Below, piece after piece: positions 8,335 through 17,035 of a stretch of 56,739 nt of DNA. The notes under the pieces were generated by a model. The model made no database searches, was not told where the DNA came from, and worked only from the letters and a program-made list of their open reading frames with translations. The first letter of the stretch is position 1. Each line of letters begins with the position of its first letter. This DNA comes from Chloroflexota bacterium (GTDB taxonomy: Bacteria; Chloroflexota; Anaerolineae; Aggregatilineales; J027): positions 1 to 56,739 of the forward strand of contig JABFGB010000032.1 in NCBI GenBank assembly GCA_013112715.1, read 5' to 3'. Made by a program: the position numbers and the translations under genes.

Positions 8335-9039
8335 TCAGAACACACTACTGGACGAACGTCCGATATGGCCCATAAATTCAGCACGGGTCTTCTCGTTCTC
8401 GCGGAAAATGCCCATCATAGCACTGGTGGTCATACTTGAATGGGCCTTCTTGACACCACGCATCATCGAGCACATATGGACACCTTCACATACAACGGCC
8501 ACGCCTTGTGGATGCAGCACCTGCATCAAGAAATCGGCAATCTGTTGTGTCATACGTTCTTGCACCTGCAAACGTCGCGCAAACATATCTACAATGCGCG
8601 GAATTTTGGACAAGCCGATCACTTTGTCATTCGGCACATAGGCCACATGCGCTTTACCAATAAATGGCAGCATATGGTGTTCGCACAAGCTGTAATATTC
8701 GATGTCGCGCACCACAATCATTTCCTGATATTCGACATCAAATAGGGCGTCATTGACCAGCTTCTCCGGATTAATATGATAACCTTCGAGCAGCTCTTTG
8801 TACATACGCGCTACCCGATTGGGAGTACGCAATAGCCCTTCGCGTTCTGGGTCTTCCCCAACACCCTCAAGGATGGAACGTACTGCCGCTTCAATGGCGT
8901 GGTCATCTTGCTCATACTCTAGATCAATCTCAAAACTTTCGAGCAGGTGTTCCGACAACAAGTTGCGATAGCCGTTCCCATGATGACCATTCTGCCCATG
9001 AGAGTCGTTGCGTCCATTACCCGTGTGATTCATTGTCAT
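8335..9039 (-). CDS. folE: GTP cyclohydrolase I
   Basis: The 234-residue enzyme converts GTP to 7,8-dihydroneopterin triphosphate, the first step of folate synthesis. Zinc ligands are in [10 protein letters not shown] and in the later [11 protein letters not shown] cysteine; [16 protein letters not shown] and [27 protein letters not shown] segments are also typical. The N-terminal 25 residues are His/Asn/Gly-rich and not part of the fold. ATG 9039 is preferred to 9054 because GGGAGAG sits six bases upstream of 9039. It is transcribed divergently from folB across about 260 AT-rich bases. Confidence 0.95.
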   Translation of the reverse strand: MTMNHTGNGRNDSHGQNGHHGNGYRNLLSEHLLESFEIDLEYEQDDHAIEAAVRSILEGVGEDPEREGLLRTPNRVARMYKELLEGYHINPEKLVNDALFDVEYQEMIVVRDIEYYSLCEHHMLPFIGKAHVAYVPNDKVIGLSKIPRIVDMFARRLQVQERMTQQIADFLMQVLHPQGVAVVCEGVHMCSMMRGVKKAHSSMTTSAMMGIFRENEKTRAEFMGHIGRSSSSVF

Positions 9040-9302
9040 GATTATCTCTCCCATGATGCGAAGTTAAAAAGATTTGTCCCCGTTTAAAACAAAACGTTAC
9101 GCTGTCACTGGATATTGCTGGATGTAGTGTGAGGAAGGGTATGTACAATAAAATAGACGATCTTTACCGTCCATTTATTACTTCTTTTCCAAGATAATCA
9201 GAACATATGATAGCATAATGAGTCTTAGATTATCGTTAAATTAAGGCCCTTTAAATCAGGTAAAATATCGGACAGTGAATCACCATCAAGGAGCCGCCAT
9301 CC

Positions 9303-9677
9303 GTGTCCAGCGATATGATTGAAATTGAAAGCCTACGCCTGCGCTGCCTGATCGGATTTAGCGAGTGGGAACTCGATAAAAAACAAGATGTAGTCATCCA
9401 CATGACCTTGTTTACCGATATTCGGAAGGGTGGCCTAAGCGATAATCCTGATGATATTCTCAATTATAAAACCGTCAACAAGGCCGTCATTCAAATGGTG
9501 GAGGCGTCCCATTACAAAACGCTCGAAGCCCTTGCCACCGCCATTGCCCGTGTCGCTATCGTAGACTGCGGTGTGACGCACATTCGCGTCAAAGTCGAGA
9601 AACCGGGGGCACTGCGTTTCGCTGATAGCGTGGCGATTGTGATTGAACGCACTACCGAGGATTTTCAGAATGTCTAG
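9303..9677 (+). CDS. folB: Dihydroneopterin aldolase
   Basis: The 124-residue protein begins at GTG 9303, nine bases after AAGGAG (9288-9293). MIEIESLRLRCLIGFSEWE, the TLEALATAIA segment and KVEKPGALRFADSV are all FolB hallmarks; the lysine in KVEKPGA is the catalytic one. It splits dihydroneopterin to 6-hydroxymethyl-dihydropterin and glycolaldehyde. ATG 9315 is a possible alternative start. Its stop overlaps the folK start by eight bases, so the two consecutive enzymes of the pathway are translationally coupled. Confidence 0.94.
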   Translation: MSSDMIEIESLRLRCLIGFSEWELDKKQDVVIHMTLFTDIRKGGLSDNPDDILNYKTVNKAVIQMVEASHYKTLEALATAIARVAIVDCGVTHIRVKVEKPGALRFADSVAIVIERTTEDFQNV

Positions 9678-10413
9678 CCACCATGTATTCTTGGCGCTTG
9701 GCTCAAATATCAATCCCGTTGAAAATTTTCGTGCCTGCCTCAAATTGTTGCAGGAAAATTTTGATATATGGAATCTGTCGCCCGTTTATGAAACCCCGCC
9801 CGTTGGGTTTACCGAACAAGCGCCATTTCTGAACGCCGCCGCTGAAGTAATCACCGAACTTGACCCCACCAGTGTCAAAACGATTTTGCAGAATATCGAA
9901 AATCAGTTGGGGCGGGTGCGCGATCCCAACAACAAAAATGCCCCGCGCACGATTGACCTCGATATTGCGCTGTGGGACAAGGCTGTATTTACGTATGGGG
10001 GAAAAAATTGGCAAGTGCCTGATCCCGATATTTTGCGTTTTATCCATCTGGCACGTCCACTGGCTGACCTTGCCCCGGATTATATCTACCCCGGCTCGGA
10101 TAAGACCCTTGCTGAAATCGCTGAGAAATTATCTATGAATGGTATCGCTCGGCGCGATGATGTGTGGGCCGACCTGCCATTTTTGCTCCGAATAAGCGTT
10201 GATTTCAATTCCCTTTCGCTCGACGGCAAAATGGTACGCATCAATACCGATATACACCAATACCTTCTAAATATCTTGTATCCGGGTCTTCGAGTAATCT
10301 TATATGCCTCACACGACCTTGAAGTGGAAGCAATGATTCATTGTGAGCAGGATAGTCAGGGTCAAGATTGGTGGTACGGAATACCTGATTGGGATACCCT
10401 GCGCTATTTGTAG
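9670..10413 (+). CDS. folK: HPPK (6-hydroxymethyl-dihydropterin pyrophosphokinase) with C-terminal extension
   Basis: The 247-residue protein starts at ATG 9670 inside the folB stop region. Residues 1-160 are HPPK: VFLALGSNINP, YETPPVGFTEQAPFLNAA, and the metal/ATP site RTIDLDIALW followed by PDPDILRFIHLARPLADL (the usual His-Pro is replaced by Asp-Pro/Ile-His here). HPPK transfers pyrophosphate from ATP to the pterin. The family normally ends near residue 160. Here about 85 further residues follow (DLPFLLRISVDFNSL to the C-terminus WDTLRYL), with alternating hydrophobic residues as in a small alpha/beta domain that I do not recognise. No frameshift is seen, so this is a true extension. Confidence 0.9.
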   Translation: MSSHHVFLALGSNINPVENFRACLKLLQENFDIWNLSPVYETPPVGFTEQAPFLNAAAEVITELDPTSVKTILQNIENQLGRVRDPNNKNAPRTIDLDIALWDKAVFTYGGKNWQVPDPDILRFIHLARPLADLAPDYIYPGSDKTLAEIAEKLSMNGIARRDDVWADLPFLLRISVDFNSLSLDGKMVRINTDIHQYLLNILYPGLRVILYASHDLEVEAMIHCEQDSQGQDWWYGIPDWDTLRYL

Positions 10414-10442
10414 CAAAAACGGACTCCGGTCATTCTCTTAGT

Positions 10443-10470
10443 TTGTACTTATTTTAAATCGGCATATAAT
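10443..10470 (+). promoter_or_regulatory. Candidate promoter of coxG
   Basis: TTGTAC (10443-10448), a 16-base spacer and a perfect TATAAT (10465-10470) precede the coxG start by 45 bases. The -35 box matches the consensus only at TTG. The position between folK and coxG, with no terminator seen, makes it a reasonable sigma70-type promoter for the cox cluster. Confidence 0.5.
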
Positions 10471-10514
10471 CACAGTTTAATTCGAGTTTAGACTTTGTTT
10501 GGGGGATATTTTTT

Positions 10515-10967
10515 ATGGAACTCACCGGCTCATACCTATTTGAGGCCGACCAAGATACTGTCTGGAAACTCCTCATGGACCCGGACGCCATCGCTAAAGC
10601 CATCCCCGGCGTAAAAGAACTGATCCCTGTCGAAGGCGAAGAATTGACTTGGCGGGCCGCTGCCAAAGTGGGTTTTGCGGCGCTCAGTGGTCATTATGCG
10701 GGGGTCATCAAAATGAGCGAGGTTGAAGCCCCCACTCAATATCGCCTCACGGTCAACGGGGAGGGACAGCAAAGTGTTATCGGCGGCACGGCCCTCATTA
10801 AACTCACGTTCAATCCCGAAAAAAATGAAACCCTCGTCCATTGGGACGCCCATGCTAATATCTCCGGCAAAATTGCCAGTCTTGGGCAGCGACTCATCGG
10901 CGCAGGGGCCAATGTCATGAGTAAGCAGTTTTTTCATGAGTTGGCAAAACAACTTCCTACTCGATAA
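10515..10967 (+). CDS. coxG: CoxG-like SRPBCC protein
   Basis: The 150-residue protein starts MELTGSYLFEADQDTVWKLLMDPDAIAKAIPGVKEL, the typical opening of the carbon monoxide dehydrogenase subunit G family (SRPBCC/START-like fold). Characterised CoxG helps attach CO dehydrogenase to the membrane through an extra C-terminal membrane helix. This protein ends soon after the fold (HELAKQLPTR) and has no such helix, so membrane anchoring is not evident. It lies 118 bases upstream of coxS, next to a candidate promoter, and begins the cox cluster. Confidence 0.88.
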   Translation: MELTGSYLFEADQDTVWKLLMDPDAIAKAIPGVKELIPVEGEELTWRAAAKVGFAALSGHYAGVIKMSEVEAPTQYRLTVNGEGQQSVIGGTALIKLTFNPEKNETLVHWDAHANISGKIASLGQRLIGAGANVMSKQFFHELAKQLPTR

Positions 10968-11084
10968 CTACTCTTAACTTTTTGCCCATTTGAGGGAGCC
11001 TGATTGAAAGGAGGCGGTTGCGAACTTCGACGATTTGACGTATCTCAACGCGATAAAGTTTGAAGTTTTAGGAGGAAAATTTTT

Positions 11085-11543
11085 ATGAAAGTCTCAATTA
11101 AAGTCAACGGCACGCTGCACGAGCGTGAAGTTGAACCAAGAATGCTGCTTGTTCATTTTTTAAGGGAAGAACTTGGGCTAACAGGCACAAATGTTGGCTG
11201 TGATACCAGTCAATGTGGGGCCTGCAATGTCCATTTGAACGGGCAGTTGGTGAAATCGTGTACCTGCCTTGCCGTGCAAGCCGATGGGGGCGAAGTCACC
11301 ACGATTGAAGGGCTAAAATCCAACGGCCATCTCCATCCTATGCAAGAAGCGTTTTGGGAAAAACACGGCCTGCAATGTGGCTTTTGCACCCCCGGCATGA
11401 TTATGACCTCTATCGCGCTGCTGAAAAGCAACCCCCACCCCACCGACGAAGAAATCCGGCATGGGCTGGAAGGCAATCTTTGTCGCTGCACCGGATACCA
11501 AAACATCGTGGCGGCTGTCAAAGCGGCTGCGGGAACGAAATAG
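11085..11543 (+). CDS. coxS: MoCo hydroxylase small subunit, two [2Fe-2S] clusters (CoxS-like)
   Basis: The 152-residue protein holds both iron-sulfur domains of the xanthine oxidase family. The plant-type ferredoxin domain has C39, C44, C47 and C59; the helical domain has C98, C101, C133 and C135 (CGFCTPGM and NLCRCTGY). It passes electrons from the molybdenum site in CoxL to FAD in CoxM. A strong AGGAGG at 11070-11075 lies nine bases before ATG. The order S-L-M is that of form II (putative) enzymes, whereas classic CO dehydrogenase is encoded M-S-L. Confidence 0.95.
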   Translation: MKVSIKVNGTLHEREVEPRMLLVHFLREELGLTGTNVGCDTSQCGACNVHLNGQLVKSCTCLAVQADGGEVTTIEGLKSNGHLHPMQEAFWEKHGLQCGFCTPGMIMTSIALLKSNPHPTDEEIRHGLEGNLCRCTGYQNIVAAVKAAAGTK

Positions 11544-11555
11544 GAGGGTAGAGAC

Positions 11556-13925
11556 ATGGCTGCTGCCGAAAAAATTATTGGTTCAAGAATTAAACGTCGT
11601 GAAGACCCGCGCCTGATTACAGGTGAAGCTAAATATTTAGAAGATATTCAATTACCGGGCCTGCTGCACGCCGCGATTTTGCGGAGTCCACACGCCCACG
11701 CCAAGATTAAAAGTATTGATACCTCCAAAGCGGCCAAACATCCCGGCGTCGTGGCGGTCTATGCGGGTAAGGATTTCGCCGATGTGAACCCGATGCCGTG
11801 TGCGTGGCAGGCGGGGAAAGTCAAAAATAATGTCAACACCCCGCGTGTACTGGAAATTGACCGTGTGACCTTCACCGGGGCGGGTATCGCAGTGGTGGTC
11901 GCGGAAGATCGTTACACGGCCCAAGACGCCCTTGAACTCATTCATGTGGATTATGAAGTGCTGCCAGCGGTGGTGGATGCGGAAAAAGCCACTAAATCTG
12001 GAGCGCCGCAACTGCATGAAAACGCCCCTAACAATATCGCCGTTGAATGGACATGCGGTACGCAAGATGCCACTGACCGTGCTTTGAAGGAAGCCGATGT
12101 CGTGGTTAAGCAGCGCATGATAAATCAACGACTTATCCCTACACCGATGGAAACACGCGGTTGCATTGCCCAATATCAGGCGGCGACGGAGGAATGGACG
12201 GTCTGGATGACCTCTCAAGCGCCTCACGTCATGCGACTGCTGATGACAGCCTTTGTATTCGGTGTGCCAGAAACCAAGATGCGCGTGATTTCCCCGCAGG
12301 TTGGTGGTGGATTTGGAGCCAAGATTTTCCTCTATCCCGAATACTGCCTAATGGCGGCCCTATCGCGCAAAATAGGCCGTCCGGTCAAGTGGATGGAAAC
12401 CCGCAGCGAAAATTACATCGCTACCACACACGGGCGTGACCATATCACCGAAATCGAAGTCGGCGCAAAGCGAGACGGCACGATTACGGCCCTAAAGGTC
12501 AACACCTATGCCAATCTCGGCGGCGTGCTTTCGACCATCGCTCCCGGCATCCCCACGACGCTGTATGGGCGTATGCTGTCGGGCACGTATCGCATCCCGA
12601 ATATCTTTTGTCATGTCTATGGGGTGTATACCAACACGGGCATGGTAGACGCCTATCGTGGGGCAGGCCGCCCCGAAGCAACCTACGTCATTGAACGGGC
12701 AGTGGATTTGGTGGCGCATGAGCTAGGTCTCGATCCGGTGGCGGTCCGCCGCAAGAATTTTATACCCCCCGAAGCCTTCCCCTATGACCCGGTGATTTTG
12801 AACGGGCTGAAATATGACAGCGGGCAGTATGAAAAAGCACTCGATTTGGCGCTCAAAATGCTCGGTTATGAAAATTTCCGCAAGGAACAGGCCGAGGCAC
12901 GCAAACAAGGCCGTTATCTGGGTGTTGGTTTTTCCAGCTATGTCGAAATCTGCGGCGTCGCCCCTTCGGCATGGATTGGCTTGCCCGGTGAAGGCTGGGG
13001 CGCAGGTCTATGGGAAAGCGCCAATGTCCGCGTGCATCTGACGGGCAAGGTCGTCGTCACCACCGGGTCGCAATCACACGGGCAGGGCCATGAAACCAGT
13101 GTCGCGCAGGTGGTCGCGGGTGAATTAGGCATCTCGGTGGATGATGTCATCGTCCAGCACAGTGACACGCTTGGCACGCCCTTTGGTTATGGGACATATG
13201 GCAGTCGCAGCACCGCCGTTGGCACAGTGGCGGTCTATAATTCGCTCCAAAAAATCAAAGAAAAAGCCAAACTGCTAGGGGCACATATGCTCGAAGCCGC
13301 GCCCGAAGACGTGGTGTATGAAGATGGCAAAGTCTTTGTCAAAGGCTCACCTGACCAATCCAAAACGATTCAGGAAATCGCTGGGGCGGCGGCATTAGCC
13401 TACAGCTTACCCGCCGGCATGGAACCTTTCCTCGACAACACCTCCTACTATGACCCACCCAATTGCACCTTCCCCTTTGGCACTCACATCTGCGTGGTCG
13501 AAGTGGATAAAGAATCTGGCGAGGTCAAGATCAAGCGGTATATCGCCATTGACGACGTGGGCAAGGTGATTAACCCCATGATTGTTGAAGGGCAGGTACA
13601 CGGTGGGATTGTGCAAGGCGTGGCTCAAGCGCTCTGGGAAGGCGCGGTCTATGATGACAATGGGCAACTGCTCACCGGGTCATTGATGGACTATGCCATT
13701 CCAAAAGCCGACTTTTTCCCCACCTTTGAGACAGACCGCACCGAAACGCCGACCCCGGTCAACCCACTGGGCGTCAAGGGCGCAGGTGAAACGGGTACGA
13801 TTGCCTCGACCCCGGCTGTCGTTAACGCGGTTGTGGATGCGCTCGCGCCGTTTGGTGTCAAACACATGGATATGCCCGTCACACCGCCCAAGATTTGGCG
13901 CGTTTTGCAAGGCAACGGAGGTTAA
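11556..13925 (+). CDS. coxL: MoCo hydroxylase large subunit, form II CoxL-like
   Basis: The 789-residue protein binds the molybdopterin cofactor. It opens with IGSRIKRREDPRLITGEAKYLEDI, typical of CoxL/CutL, and has GGGFGAKIF and the late GVKGAGETGTIASTPAVVNA motif with the conserved active-site glutamate. The active-site loop at residues 366-372 reads AYRGAGR. Form I CO dehydrogenase carries AYxCSFR with the copper-binding cysteine; AYRGAGR marks form II, where CO oxidation is disputed and other aldehyde or purine-like substrates are possible. The gene is tightly packed between coxS (12 bases) and coxM (3 bases). Confidence 0.94.
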   Translation: MAAAEKIIGSRIKRREDPRLITGEAKYLEDIQLPGLLHAAILRSPHAHAKIKSIDTSKAAKHPGVVAVYAGKDFADVNPMPCAWQAGKVKNNVNTPRVLEIDRVTFTGAGIAVVVAEDRYTAQDALELIHVDYEVLPAVVDAEKATKSGAPQLHENAPNNIAVEWTCGTQDATDRALKEADVVVKQRMINQRLIPTPMETRGCIAQYQAATEEWTVWMTSQAPHVMRLLMTAFVFGVPETKMRVISPQVGGGFGAKIFLYPEYCLMAALSRKIGRPVKWMETRSENYIATTHGRDHITEIEVGAKRDGTITALKVNTYANLGGVLSTIAPGIPTTLYGRMLSGTYRIPNIFCHVYGVYTNTGMVDAYRGAGRPEATYVIERAVDLVAHELGLDPVAVRRKNFIPPEAFPYDPVILNGLKYDSGQYEKALDLALKMLGYENFRKEQAEARKQGRYLGVGFSSYVEICGVAPSAWIGLPGEGWGAGLWESANVRVHLTGKVVVTTGSQSHGQGHETSVAQVVAGELGISVDDVIVQHSDTLGTPFGYGTYGSRSTAVGTVAVYNSLQKIKEKAKLLGAHMLEAAPEDVVYEDGKVFVKGSPDQSKTIQEIAGAAALAYSLPAGMEPFLDNTSYYDPPNCTFPFGTHICVVEVDKESGEVKIKRYIAIDDVGKVINPMIVEGQVHGGIVQGVAQALWEGAVYDDNGQLLTGSLMDYAIPKADFFPTFETDRTETPTPVNPLGVKGAGETGTIASTPAVVNAVVDALAPFGVKHMDMPVTPPKIWRVLQGNGG

Positions 13926-13928
13926 ATC

Positions 13929-14777
13929 ATGTATCCAAGCAACTTCGACTATCAACGAGCCGCTTCCGTCGCCGATGCCATTCAAAAAGGGTCAAGCGAT
14001 GGAGCGAAATTTTTGGCAGGGGGTCACAGCCTGCTGCCCGCCCTCAAACTGCGTCTGAACGAGCCGGAGTCTTTGGTAGATATTGGTCGTTTAGATGCCC
14101 TCAAGGGGATCAGCGTCAGTGGGAGCAGTGTCAAAATCGGGGCGCTTTCGACCCATGCCCAAATTGCCACCTCCGCCGATGTGAAAAAACATGCCCCGGC
14201 ATTGGCAAGTGCTTGTGGTCAGGTCGGTGATCCAGCCGTTCGTAATCGGGGCACATTGGGTGGTAATCTTGCCCATGCTGACCCCGCCTCCGATCCGCCA
14301 ACGGTTGTATTGGCTCTCGGCGGCAAGCTCCATTTACAGGGATCAGGTGGAAATCGTGTGGTTGCAGCAGAGGACTTCTTTCTAGACCTATTCACCACCG
14401 ATTTAAACCCCGGTGAACTCATTACCGCCGTTGAAATTCCGAGCATCGGTCAAGCGAAAAGCGCCTATGTCAAAATGGCCCATCCCGCCTCCCGTTATGC
14501 AGTGGTGGGCGTGTGCGTGGTGCTAGAAGTTAGTGGTGGAAAATGCAGCAAGGCCCGTGTTGCAGTTGGTGGGGCCACCCCCAAAGCGACCCTCTCCGCT
14601 GCTGCCGCCAATGTCCTTGTCGGTTCATCGCTGGATGCTGCGGCTCTTGACGCCGCCGCTAAAGCCCTGACTAGTGATCTCAGCGATGTCATGGGCGATG
14701 TCTATGCACCCGAAGATTACCGCCGTGCGATGGCCGGGGTCTATCTCAAACGAGCCGTCCGTGCCGCACTGGGGTAA
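13929..14777 (+). CDS. coxM: MoCo hydroxylase FAD-binding subunit (CoxM-like)
   Basis: The 282-residue protein is the flavin subunit of the xanthine-oxidase-type complex. FAD contacts are AGGHS (residues 30-34) and TLGGN (109-113, followed by LAHADPASD), both canonical. It takes electrons from CoxS and hands them to an external acceptor. It begins three bases after the coxL stop, so S-L-M is one transcription unit. The hairpin just downstream separates it from the accessory genes. Confidence 0.94.
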   Translation: MYPSNFDYQRAASVADAIQKGSSDGAKFLAGGHSLLPALKLRLNEPESLVDIGRLDALKGISVSGSSVKIGALSTHAQIATSADVKKHAPALASACGQVGDPAVRNRGTLGGNLAHADPASDPPTVVLALGGKLHLQGSGGNRVVAAEDFFLDLFTTDLNPGELITAVEIPSIGQAKSAYVKMAHPASRYAVVGVCVVLEVSGGKCSKARVAVGGATPKATLSAAAANVLVGSSLDAAALDAAAKALTSDLSDVMGDVYAPEDYRRAMAGVYLKRAVRAALG

Positions 14778-14809
14778 AATTGGTTCGACGCTTCTATAGG
14801 ATTTTCTAG

Positions 14810-14835
14810 GGGCGATCTTGGCATCGCCCTTTTTT
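14810..14835 (+). terminator. Terminator between coxSLM and the accessory genes
   Basis: GGGCGAT (14810-14816) and ATCGCCC (14823-14829) form a seven-pair stem with a six-base loop, followed by six T residues. It lies 33 bases after coxM and 18 before coxD. Full or partial termination here would give much more coxSLM message than coxDEF message. Confidence 0.85.
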
Positions 14836-14852
14836 CTCAAAAAGGTATCGGT

Positions 14853-15758
14853 ATGTTCCAAAATATTGACGCAGTACAATCCGCCCTCGAATCCCAAAAT
14901 TATATTGCCGAGCGGGGATTGGTCACGGCGATTTATTTAGCCCTGCGTTTAAATAAGCCGCTTTTTTTGGAGGGAGAAGCTGGTGTTGGCAAGACAGAAA
15001 TCGCCAAAGTGCTTGCCAAAATCTTAGACACTGACCTCATCCGCCTGCAATGTTATGAGGGCCTGAATGTCAACACGGCTCTCTATGAGTGGAACTATGC
15101 CCACCAACTCTTGCATCTACGTTTGTTAGAGGCCAGCGGTGCGACCCGTGAGGAAATGCAAGCCGGGTTATTTACGCCCGAATTTTTGCAGGCCCGTCCT
15201 TTGCTACAAGCCCTCGAAATGAGCGCCAATGGTCGCCCACCTGTCTTGTTAATTGATGAAATTGACCGGGCCGACGAAGAATTTGAAGCCTTTTTGTTGG
15301 AACTGCTCTCGGATTTTCAAGTCACGATTCCCGAATTGGGCACGATTCAAGCGCCTGTGCCCCCAGTGGTCGTCGTCACCTCCAACCGTACCCGCGAAAT
15401 CCATGATGCCCTGAAACGCCGCTGTCTCTACTACTGGATTGATTACCCCAATTTCCAAAAAGAACTGGCGATTGTACGGGCCAAAGCACCCGATGCCGAA
15501 ATTAATCTTGCCAAACAGGTGACGGCCTTTATTCAAGAACTGCGTCGGATGGAATTGTTTAAAGCGCCGGGGGTGGCGGAAACCCTCGATTGGACAATGG
15601 CCCTGATTACCCTCGACCAGCAGACCCTCTCACCAGAAATTATTGAGCAGACAGCAGGGGTCATCTTAAAATATCAAGAGGATGTCCAGATGCTGACCGG
15701 GGAGGCTCTACAATCTGCGCTTGACCGTGCCCGAATGCAAATGACAGCGCAGATGTAA
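14853..15758 (+). CDS. coxD: MoxR-family AAA+ ATPase (CoxD-like)
   Basis: The 301-residue protein has Walker A GEAGVGKTEIA, Walker B VLLIDEIDRADEEFEAFLLELL, and sensor motif VVVTSNRTREIHDALKRRCLYYW. This is the MoxR/CoxD branch of AAA+ proteins. In Oligotropha CoxD with CoxE helps install the metal-sulfur active site of CO dehydrogenase. It is followed after 11 bases by the VWA partner coxE, the standard MoxR-VWA pairing. AAAAGG precedes ATG 14853. Confidence 0.9.
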   Translation: MFQNIDAVQSALESQNYIAERGLVTAIYLALRLNKPLFLEGEAGVGKTEIAKVLAKILDTDLIRLQCYEGLNVNTALYEWNYAHQLLHLRLLEASGATREEMQAGLFTPEFLQARPLLQALEMSANGRPPVLLIDEIDRADEEFEAFLLELLSDFQVTIPELGTIQAPVPPVVVVTSNRTREIHDALKRRCLYYWIDYPNFQKELAIVRAKAPDAEINLAKQVTAFIQELRRMELFKAPGVAETLDWTMALITLDQQTLSPEIIEQTAGVILKYQEDVQMLTGEALQSALDRARMQMTAQM

Positions 15759-15769
15759 ATGAGGCAGTG

Positions 15770-17005
15770 ATGAATAATAGTGCCCAGTGGGGCAGATATT
15801 TAGGGCCAGCCGATATACCCTATCATGGCGGCAAATTCCTGCAAAATCTGCTGCTGTTTGGACGGTTGTGCAAAGCGTTGGGCATGGATGTCACCCCCAA
15901 CTGCATGATGGATGTTTCCCACGCCCTGCAATTGGTAGACTTAGGTCAGCAGGAAGATGTCTACCATGCCTGCCGCGCCTTGATGGTGACACGCCAGCGG
16001 GATTTAGACTTATTTGACCAAGCCTTCCATATTTTCTGGCAGACCCCTGTTGAAGATTGGGCCACGATGGAACTTAAATCACCCGGACGACGAGTTCAAC
16101 GGCAGCAACACAATCCAACCTTTGGTAGCGCCCCTGCCACCACTAAAAATGGTCAGGCGACCAGTGAAACCGAGACGATTACCTTTGTCCCGACCTACAG
16201 CAATTATGAAACCCTGCGTACCAAAAATTTCGCGGAGATGACGGGCGAGGAAATCCTTGCCGCCAAACGCATTATGGAACGGCTGGCGTGGTCGCTGGGA
16301 ATGCGCCAAACGCGCCGATTTCACTCCGGCAGCGGCGATCAATTGGATATGCGCCATCTGTTCCGCGAAAACATGCGTTATGCGGGTGAATTGATTAATC
16401 TGCCGACCCGTGTGCCGACCTTTAAACCCCGTCCATTGGTCATGATTTGTGATATCAGCGGCAGCATGGAACGCTATACCCGTTTATTGCTGCATTTTGT
16501 TCATACACTATCACAAAGCATCTATCAGGTCGAATCATTTGTATTCAGCACCCGCCTCAGCCGCATTACTCGGATTATTCGACGTAAGGCGGTAGACCGT
16601 GCGCTTGGCGAAGTTGGGATAACGGTTAAGGACTGGGGTGGGGGCACAAAAATCGGCGAGGCGTTGCATACCTTTAATTATCAATGGGCACGGCGGGTGT
16701 TGGGACGTGGCGCAGTGGTACTGCTGATTACCGACGGGTGGGATCGCGGCGAACCAGATGTGCTCCGCGCGGAAATTGAACGCCTGCACCGTAACTGCCA
16801 CCGCCTCATTTGGCTCAACCCGCTGCTGGGTTCGCCCGATTATGAACCCCTAACACGCGGCGCTCAGGCCATGCTGCCCCATGTGGATGATTTTTTGCCT
16901 GTGCATAACCTTGCCAGTCTTGAAAATTTGGCAAAAGAGTTGTGGAAGGTCAATTGGCATCGTCCGACCCGCGTAAGACATGGGCATCTTGTCAGTTCAA
17001 AATAA
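15770..17005 (+). CDS. coxE: VWA-domain protein CoxE
   Basis: The 411-residue protein is the CoxE type VWA protein. The C-terminal half is a von Willebrand A domain with the MIDAS motif DISGSMERYTRL and a later TDGWDRGEPD segment. It works with the MoxR ATPase in maturing the molybdenum enzyme. The central part (about residues 105-140) is polar and low in complexity. ATG 15770 is preferred to GTG 15767 because GAGG lies five bases upstream. It is followed closely by the XdhC-like gene. Confidence 0.9.
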   Translation: MNNSAQWGRYLGPADIPYHGGKFLQNLLLFGRLCKALGMDVTPNCMMDVSHALQLVDLGQQEDVYHACRALMVTRQRDLDLFDQAFHIFWQTPVEDWATMELKSPGRRVQRQQHNPTFGSAPATTKNGQATSETETITFVPTYSNYETLRTKNFAEMTGEEILAAKRIMERLAWSLGMRQTRRFHSGSGDQLDMRHLFRENMRYAGELINLPTRVPTFKPRPLVMICDISGSMERYTRLLLHFVHTLSQSIYQVESFVFSTRLSRITRIIRRKAVDRALGEVGITVKDWGGGTKIGEALHTFNYQWARRVLGRGAVVLLITDGWDRGEPDVLRAEIERLHRNCHRLIWLNPLLGSPDYEPLTRGAQAMLPHVDDFLPVHNLASLENLAKELWKVNWHRPTRVRHGHLVSSK

Positions 17006-17035
17006 CAAATTTGGTTTATGGGTGGTAGAAAAAAG

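Noticed and set aside
12640..12680. Form I CO dehydrogenase assignment for coxL
   Set aside because: The active-site loop is AYRGAGR and lacks the cysteine of AYxCSFR.
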